Shown here piece by piece: positions 59,434 through 64,000 of a stretch of DNA of 64,000 bases; within the stretch, counting starts at the first letter, position 1; every line of letters starts with the position of its first letter. The DNA is from Streptococcus sp. LYSM12 (GTDB taxonomy: Bacteria; Bacillota; Bacilli; Lactobacillales; Streptococcaceae), in the NCBI RefSeq assembly GCF_004569635.1, contig NZ_SPOZ01000002.1, positions 62,001 through 126,000 of the forward strand. The letters are read 5' to 3'. The notes under the pieces were generated by a model. The model was not told the origin of the DNA. It was given only the letters and a program-made list of their open reading frames with translations, and ran no database searches. Position numbers and translations under genes: made by a program.

Positions 59434-60660
59434 CTATCTTTCTACACGTTTAATCGTGATTTTCTGATATGCTCGCGACTTATTGTAACGCTGTTCATTG
59501 GACAAAGTATATTGATAAGTCATCGATAACATCAAGCCAACACCGATAAGATTGGAAATGATGGAGGAACCACCTTGGGAGATAAATGGTAGGGGAATAC
59601 CTGTCAAAGGGAGGACACCAATAGCTGCCCCGATATTTTCAAAGACATGGAAGAGCAGCATCATAATGTAACCTGTCGAGATATAGGTGTAAAAACGATT
59701 ATTGGACTGTAGGGTAATCCGTAACATGCGATAAATCAACAAGGTATAAAGTCCAATCAAGGTCACACCACCTACAAAGCCAAAATCTTCCCCAATAACT
59801 GTAAAAATCATGTCACTTTCCCGAACAGGAACAAGGAGATTGGTTTTATTAAAGCCCAGACCTTTGAGGCCACCACTACCAATGGCTATTAAACTCTGTG
59901 CCTGTTGGTAGGTCGTTGATTTTGCATTTTTAAAGGGATCCAGCCAGGCTGCAATACGGTTAATTTTATACGTATCCATACCGATATTGTGCAAAAAGGT
60001 TGTTCCACCTGGCGCAATGAAAAGAAGTAAAAAGCCTCCTACTAATACAACCGCAGTTATAAACGTTGGCAACAGAATCTTCCATGATACACCTGATAGC
60101 AGAACCATTCCGCTGAAAATGGCGAGAAAGACAAGAGAAGTCCCCAAATCCTTTTGAAAATAGAGAAGCAACAGAACAGGGAGCGTCCACACCGTCAAAT
60201 AGCCTATCAGCTGAAAATCTTTTTGAATGGTCTTGACTGGATGCTTCTTTTGAAAACTAACTATACTTCGAGCCATCATCACAATGTAGGAAATTTTCAT
60301 GAATTCAGAGGGCTGAAAGAGGGTCACACCACGAATTGTCACCCAGTTTTTCGCACCAGTTGAGGCCACTAATTCAGGACTATAAAATACCAACGGTAAT
60401 ACCATTAAACCGATCCCCAAAATGTATAAAACCGGTGTCACCGTCCATAAGAATTTGGTACTAAACAACATAACTAAAAAAGCAAGGCTGATACCCAAAA
60501 GAACCCATATCAACTGCTGGCCGACAATAGCAGCAACATTGTGGGGAAAGTCCTGACTAACTGCAATATAAACGGCGACAATCCCAATTAACAGTAAAAA
60601 AAACACAGGTAAAATCAAGGCATAGTCAACACGGCTCTCCAAAGAGGGAGTCTTTTTCAT
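59434..60660 (-). CDS. rodA: Peptidoglycan glycosyltransferase RodA (SEDS family)
   Basis: SEDS-family glycosyltransferase of 408 residues with about ten membrane helices, which polymerises lipid II for peripheral (elongation) wall growth with a class B PBP. The SEDS signature near the C-terminus is intact: NIGAAIGVLPLTGIPLPFISQGGSS, and VTIRGVTLFQPSEFMKISYIV is visible near residue 105-125. The position beside gyrB is the same as for rodA in S. pneumoniae, which favours RodA over FtsW. A promoter lies at 60697-60725; the DJ-1/PfpI gene follows. Confidence 0.92.
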   Translation of the reverse strand: MKKTPSLESRVDYALILPVFFLLLIGIVAVYIAVSQDFPHNVAAIVGQQLIWVLLGISLAFLVMLFSTKFLWTVTPVLYILGIGLMVLPLVFYSPELVASTGAKNWVTIRGVTLFQPSEFMKISYIVMMARSIVSFQKKHPVKTIQKDFQLIGYLTVWTLPVLLLLYFQKDLGTSLVFLAIFSGMVLLSGVSWKILLPTFITAVVLVGGFLLLFIAPGGTTFLHNIGMDTYKINRIAAWLDPFKNAKSTTYQQAQSLIAIGSGGLKGLGFNKTNLLVPVRESDMIFTVIGEDFGFVGGVTLIGLYTLLIYRMLRITLQSNNRFYTYISTGYIMMLLFHVFENIGAAIGVLPLTGIPLPFISQGGSSIISNLIGVGLMLSMTYQYTLSNEQRYNKSRAYQKITIKRVER

Positions 60661-61151
60661 TTTTTGTCCTCACACTTTCAGTCAATTCACTTTTCTAGTA
60701 TAGCAGAAAATGGAAAAATTTTGAACTAAGAAGACAAAGAAACTTGATACTCCCCAATTTGTAAAATGAAGTTGGACAGAAAAAAGCCATCTATAGTAAA
60801 CTCAGAAAAATACCCCATTTTCTGAAAGGATACCCTGCTATCTGCCCCAATAGTGAATAACTTGAGGGGAGGTATAATCTAATAGATATCTTGCTAGAGC
60901 TCTTGCTTAACATTGTGGCTAACGTTGTCGCTTACTTCGTTTGCAAGTGGTTAGATGATGAGCTGAACCGATAGCTATCCCTACCCATTAATCTCAACTA
61001 GAGAACATAACAAAGCCCTCAGGAACGGCAATTTCTGGGGCTTTATTATAATATCTTTACTTATTTTATAGTATAATCTTGCAAAACTTTTACTCAATAA
61101 AATATATTGCTATCTACCCTAATAATGAATAACTTAAAGAAAGACATATTA
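60661..61151. other. Intergenic region with direct repeats
   Basis: About 490 bases. It holds the rodA promoter, an imperfect 30-base direct repeat (60837-60866 and 61109-61139, GCTATCT.CCC.AATA.TGAATAACTT) and a hairpin AAAGCCC..GGGCTTT (61012-61044) that may end the toxin-like operon. No gene. Confidence 0.5.
60697..60725 (-). promoter_or_regulatory. rodA promoter
   Basis: TTCAAA (60725-60720), 17-base spacer, TGCTATACT extended -10 (60702-60697) on the minus strand. Confidence 0.75.
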
Positions 61152-61541
61152 CTAGTCTGAGAACTGACCAAAATAATATTTTTTCTTAAAATCATCAAAT
61201 GTCATCAATTCATTAAAAGTATATAATCTCTCGTCTAGTTCATAGATATCACTAGTAGCAAAAAACTCTAATCCTATGTCTTCAATCTTCGATATTTCTT
61301 TAACAACTAAACTAACTCTTCCACCATTAGCATTATCGTACTCATCATTAACTTTTTGGGAAATAAGAATGAACAATTGATTAATAATGTCAATTTCTTC
61401 ATCAAAAAAAAGTTGAGAGAACTCTAAATTTGCAGGCAAGTCGAATTTCCCTAAGATAATTAGTTCCGAAAACGATGAATAATCTTCTCGTTTTGGAGTG
61501 AATTGATGTTCAACAAGAACCCTAGCTATATAATTCCTCAT
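61152..61541 (-). CDS. Putative immunity protein for the adjacent toxin-like protein
   Basis: Acidic cytoplasmic protein of 129 residues with no signal or membrane segment (MRNYIARVLVEHQFTPKRED). I do not recognise the family. Its start overlaps the stop of the upstream secreted protein gene by 4 bases (ATGA), so the two are translationally coupled. The arrangement, a secreted basic protein followed by a small acidic partner, is typical of toxin-immunity pairs, and the role is inferred only from that. It is lower in GC than the neighbouring housekeeping genes, which suggests acquisition. Confidence 0.6.
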   Translation of the reverse strand: MRNYIARVLVEHQFTPKREDYSSFSELIILGKFDLPANLEFSQLFFDEEIDIINQLFILISQKVNDEYDNANGGRVSLVVKEISKIEDIGLEFFATSDIYELDERLYTFNELMTFDDFKKKYYFGQFSD

Positions 61542-62086
61542 TTTTTAAATCGTCCATCTTGTAATAGTTTTTTAGCTCTAGCATTTCCTGAATTTGCTTC
61601 TTTTTTAATTTCTTTTAATGTTTTATCTAAGTACTCTCCTGGAAATTCTCTTCTTACCCCAGCTTTTCTACGGTTACTAATGATATCATTAGCTGTCATA
61701 TTATCTTCATTATTGAAGAAGTTTATGATAGCATTCGCTGCCCAGTGGGTAACATAGATGGTTACTCCAGCTACAACAACTGCTCCAGTAGCTGCTAATA
61801 GAACTTGTCCTCCCCCAGGAATAAAGTAAGAGCCAGCATAATAGGCAGCACCACTAATTGCAACCGCAGAACGTGGTTGAATTTGCGGTTGAGGAGTAGC
61901 CGTTTCAAGTAATACAACTAATTCTTGTTCAGTATAAGAATGACCATTTATAATTAGCTCATTATCAGTAACTATAACAGTTTCAAAAGAGGAATTTAAA
62001 ACAGTAGTATCTTGTTCACTTGCCAGAATAGAAACAGAAGGTAGCGCTATATTGGCACTAATTATTGCAATACACAATAGTGTCAT
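61538..62086 (-). CDS. Secreted toxin-like protein, 5' end uncertain (possible frameshift)
   Basis: At least 182 residues. A hydrophobic signal-like start (LLCIAIISANIALPSVSILA, then SEQ), an acidic middle, a glycine/alanine-rich hydrophobic segment (about 75-115, YFIPGGGQVLLAATGAVVVAGVTI) and a basic C-terminal domain ending KKLLQDGRFKK, which looks like polymorphic-toxin tails. From ATG 62086 there is no ribosome-binding site and no positive n-region. Upstream the frame continues as KSKRIKC, a perfect n-region, but the only codon after the GGAG site is ATA. An ATG at 62123 is out of frame because of a T7 tract (62111-62117); six Ts would restore it. It is coupled to the gene at 61541. Confidence 0.6.
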   Translation of the reverse strand: MTLLCIAIISANIALPSVSILASEQDTTVLNSSFETVIVTDNELIINGHSYTEQELVVLLETATPQPQIQPRSAVAISGAAYYAGSYFIPGGGQVLLAATGAVVVAGVTIYVTHWAANAIINFFNNEDNMTANDIISNRRKAGVRREFPGEYLDKTLKEIKKEANSGNARAKKLLQDGRFKK

Positions 62087-62110
62087 ACACTTGATGCGTT
62101 TTGACTTTAT

Positions 62111-62117
62111 AAAAAAA
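62111..62117 (-). other. T7 homopolymer at the toxin-like gene 5' end
   Basis: GGAG followed by seven T then ATAAAGTC on the minus strand. One base fewer would put ATG 62123 in frame (MEFFIKSKRIKC) with the rest of the gene. Confidence 0.7.
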
Positions 62118-62317
62118 CTCCATTTTAAGTACTTTTCATATGAATCATATCATAAATAACTTAAAATGTAAGGCGTTTTCATTTCCTGGGATTGTTTCAT
62201 AAAGTTTTCCAATAAAATTTTTTGGAGGCATATCCGAGAAAATTATTTTATAAAATAATTTCAGACTGAAAACAGTCCTCTGGACTATAATTCGCTTTCG
62301 TTTTTCTAGGTTCATGA

Positions 62318-62347
62318 AAAAACAGTCCAGTGGACTGTTTTTTTTTA
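62318..62347 (-). terminator. rpmE2 terminator
   Basis: AAACAGTCCACTGGACTGTTT on the minus strand followed by TTT; a related, weaker CAGTCC..GGACT piece lies at 62268-62285. Confidence 0.7.
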
Positions 62348-62587
62348 TTTGAGACCGTACTTTTTGTTGAAGCGATCCACACGTCCATCTGCTTGAGTGA
62401 ACTTTTGACGTCCAGTGTAGAATGGGTGTGAGTCTGATGAAATTTCCACACGAATCAATGGGTAAGTTTCACCTTCAAATTCGATAGTTTCTTTAGAGTT
62501 CTTTGTAGAACCACTAAGGAACTTATAACCAGTAGTTGTGTCCATGAAGACAACTGTGCGATATTCTGGATGGATATCTTTTTTCAT
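62345..62587 (-). CDS. rpmE2: Ribosomal protein L31 type B (zinc-independent paralogue)
   Basis: 50S protein of 80 residues ([30 protein letters not shown]). It contains no cysteine, so it is the C-minus type B form that replaces zinc-binding L31 when zinc is scarce; many streptococci carry only this form. The ATG at 62587 is chosen for AAAGGAA upstream; the open frame extends 33 codons further without signals. A promoter lies at 62644-62672 and a terminator directly follows. Confidence 0.94.
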   Translation of the reverse strand: MKKDIHPEYRTVVFMDTTTGYKFLSGSTKNSKETIEFEGETYPLIRVEISSDSHPFYTGRQKFTQADGRVDRFNKKYGLK

Positions 62588-62643
62588 TTTAAAAATTCCT
62601 TTCTGCCATGGACTCTTTCTGAGCCATAGATAAATACCTACAT

Positions 62644-62672
62644 AGTCTATCATATTTTCATTATCTTGGCAA
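62644..62672 (-). promoter_or_regulatory. rpmE2 promoter
   Basis: TTGCCA (62672-62667), 17-base spacer, TGATAGACT extended -10 (62649-62644) on the minus strand. Confidence 0.7.
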
Positions 62673-62863
62673 CACTTATCTCCCATTTTTCACGACAAAC
62701 ACATGACAGTACAAGTTCTGAACCTTTATTTGTGAAACAAAACGCCTTGTCCTACAAAAAACAGATACAGCGTTCCTACTTTTTTGAAAATAAGGAGCAC
62801 TACGACGCAGCAAACATATGCCTCACTCTAACCAACTTTCGTGCGGTTGTCCTGTCAATTAGG

Positions 62864-63946
62864 TTATTGAATGGAAGCACCAGAGGTAGCATCGGTTGTC
62901 ACTGTGACCCCAAAATTTCCTTCAGATACTCCGGAATCTGTATCTGTCCTCAAGTCCCCAGCATCTCGTGTGGAAAGGGATAAATCAACGGCTTCATAAC
63001 CATTCTGCTCCCCATCTAATAACATGATACGGTCCTGTAGACCCGGTGTAACAATCATCTGATGACCGTTCGTGATAATAATAGCTTCCAGCCCTTCTTC
63101 TAGAATAGCCTCATAAATGTCATGAATTGACCCACCAAACAAACGAGTCGTCCATATTTCGCCATCAATAGATTTCTTGGAAACAACGGTCAAACTAGCT
63201 ACGTCGCTCACAACAGGATAGCCAGTCCGGCTATCAAAAATATGATGATAGGTCTTCCCCTCATAGGTCAGAGTTCGTTCATAAATACCTGAGGTTACGA
63301 CCGACTCAGCCCCAATTTTCAAAATCGCAATATTGTTTCCACGAGGAAGTTTGGGATGTTGAATACCAATCTGCCACAGTCCATCTGCGGTATGGCTTGC
63401 TTTGCCAAAGGTTAAGACATTTCCGCCAAGATTGATAAAACCACTTGACACTCCTATTCTCTCTAAATGTTCAACGATTCGATCAGCAACATATCCCTTT
63501 GCAAGGGCTCCAAGATCAATAGCCATCCCCTTTTTTCTTAGATAGACCGACTGCTCTTGTTCATTTAATCCAATATCCCAGGGATTGATAAGAGCTCGCT
63601 TTTCCTCAATCTCAGTTTGACTAGGCACACGTGCGTCTGTAAAGCCAATCCGCCAGGCCTGAACCAATGGACCAATCGTGATATTTAACCGACTATGAGG
63701 CTCACAACTGTGAAGCTTTCCAATCGCAATCATCTCAAACAAATCGGCTGCCACAGGTACTGCCTGCACTCCTGCATTGAGATTAACTTCCATGAGTTCA
63801 GAGGTCAAATCATTGGCCGAAAAACGATCCTTATAAAGATAGAGGAGCTCTTCTACTTGGTCTAAAATCGAATCTATCTCCTGGTGCCAAATTTTGACCT
63901 CAATCACCGTGCCCATAAGATGAATACAGCGACTACCTACTTGCAT
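62864..63946 (-). CDS. apbE: FAD:protein FMN transferase (ApbE)
   Basis: Mg-dependent flavin transferase of 360 residues that attaches FMN covalently to a Ser/Thr of partner proteins. Family motifs: LMGTVIEVKIW at 10-20, SRLNITIGPLVQAWRIG near 100-115, DLGALAKGYVADRI and GFINLGGNVLTFG, and GTYHHIFD-like KTYHHIFDSRTGYPV. There is no lipoprotein signal, so it is predicted cytoplasmic. The C-terminus is extended and ends TTDATSGASIQ, which resembles the flavin-acceptor motif of FMN_bind domains although the usual acceptor Thr/Ser position is Gln. It overlaps the upstream gene by 14 bases; ribosome-binding site AGGTGG. Confidence 0.92.
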   Translation of the reverse strand: MQVGSRCIHLMGTVIEVKIWHQEIDSILDQVEELLYLYKDRFSANDLTSELMEVNLNAGVQAVPVAADLFEMIAIGKLHSCEPHSRLNITIGPLVQAWRIGFTDARVPSQTEIEEKRALINPWDIGLNEQEQSVYLRKKGMAIDLGALAKGYVADRIVEHLERIGVSSGFINLGGNVLTFGKASHTADGLWQIGIQHPKLPRGNNIAILKIGAESVVTSGIYERTLTYEGKTYHHIFDSRTGYPVVSDVASLTVVSKKSIDGEIWTTRLFGGSIHDIYEAILEEGLEAIIITNGHQMIVTPGLQDRIMLLDGEQNGYEAVDLSLSTRDAGDLRTDTDSGVSEGNFGVTVTTDATSGASIQ

Positions 63947-64000
63947 CTGCTGCCACCTGTTGTAGCTCCTTATAGATTTCCTCGTTTTCTTCTATGGAAT
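63933..64000 (-). CDS. 3' end of an unidentified gene upstream of apbE (partial)
   Basis: Only 21 codons and the stop are visible at the window edge (SIEENEEIYKELQQVAADASR). The TAG overlaps the apbE start region by 14 bases, so the two genes form an operon. Flavin reductase genes often precede apbE in streptococci, but 21 residues are too few to name the product. Confidence 0.6.
   Translation of the reverse strand, partial: SIEENEEIYKELQQVAADASR

Overview
The window looks like chromosome of a low-GC Streptococcus, most likely Streptococcus suis or a close relative. The evidence is gene content and order (rodA, DJ-1/PfpI, gyrB, ezrA, serB, eno; rexB-rexA; a tryptophan T-box ahead of a three-gene ABC transporter; ccdA-thioredoxin-msrAB beside a YesMN-type two-component system), a YSIRK-like/LPxTG surface protein and streptococcal promoter and ribosome-binding sequences. 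No rRNA, tRNA, prophage, intact insertion sequence or CRISPR array was seen. Most genes are on the minus strand.

Layout. 1-5.5 kb: a cut-off RNase J2 gene, then a tryptophan-type ABC transporter (ATPase, permease, substrate-binding protein) behind a Trp T-box. 5.6-7.8 kb (+): RqcH/PavA-type protein and a Nudix hydrolase. 8.6-11.8 kb (-): acetolactate decarboxylase, TPR protein, AI-2E-family permease. 11.9-12.9 kb (+): a 6-phosphogluconolactonase-type beta-propeller protein. 13.2-26.2 kb (-): one giant wall-anchored adhesin of about 4,339 residues, with CshA-like N-terminal modules and 39 uninterrupted 77-residue DUF1542-type repeats. 26.9-37 kb: rexA/rexB, a small membrane protein gene and pcrA. 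37.4-44.8 kb: water-forming NADH oxidase, a CsbD-like stress protein, a two-component system and a methionine-sulfoxide repair module (CcdA, lipid-anchored thioredoxin, MsrAB). 45.6-52.5 kb: BrnQ, a P1B-4 metal-efflux ATPase behind a probable NiCo (czcD) riboswitch, enolase and a YeiH-type transporter. 52.8-60.7 kb: a DUF1694 gene that looks leaderless, serB, ezrA, gyrB, DJ-1/PfpI and rodA. 61-64 kb: a small secreted putative toxin with an overlapping partner gene, the C-minus L31 gene rpmE2, apbE and the end of one further gene.

Mobile and repeat content. A 100-110 bp MITE-like element with TATAGTC/GACTATA ends occurs at least nine times. One copy is inserted inside another with an exact TA duplication, which points to mobilisation by an IS630/Tc1-mariner-type transposase, as for the pneumococcal RUP element. 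Copies lie inside the Trp transporter operon and in the presumed 5' leader of pcrA. Three further families of degenerate dispersed repeats occupy long intergenic gaps.

Points that most deserve follow-up: the riboswitch-controlled metal pump, the toxin-like gene whose 5' end is disrupted at a T7 tract, the nested MITE, the exact 231-bp register of the adhesin repeats, the leaderless DUF1694 gene, and the flavinylation-motif-like C-terminus of ApbE.
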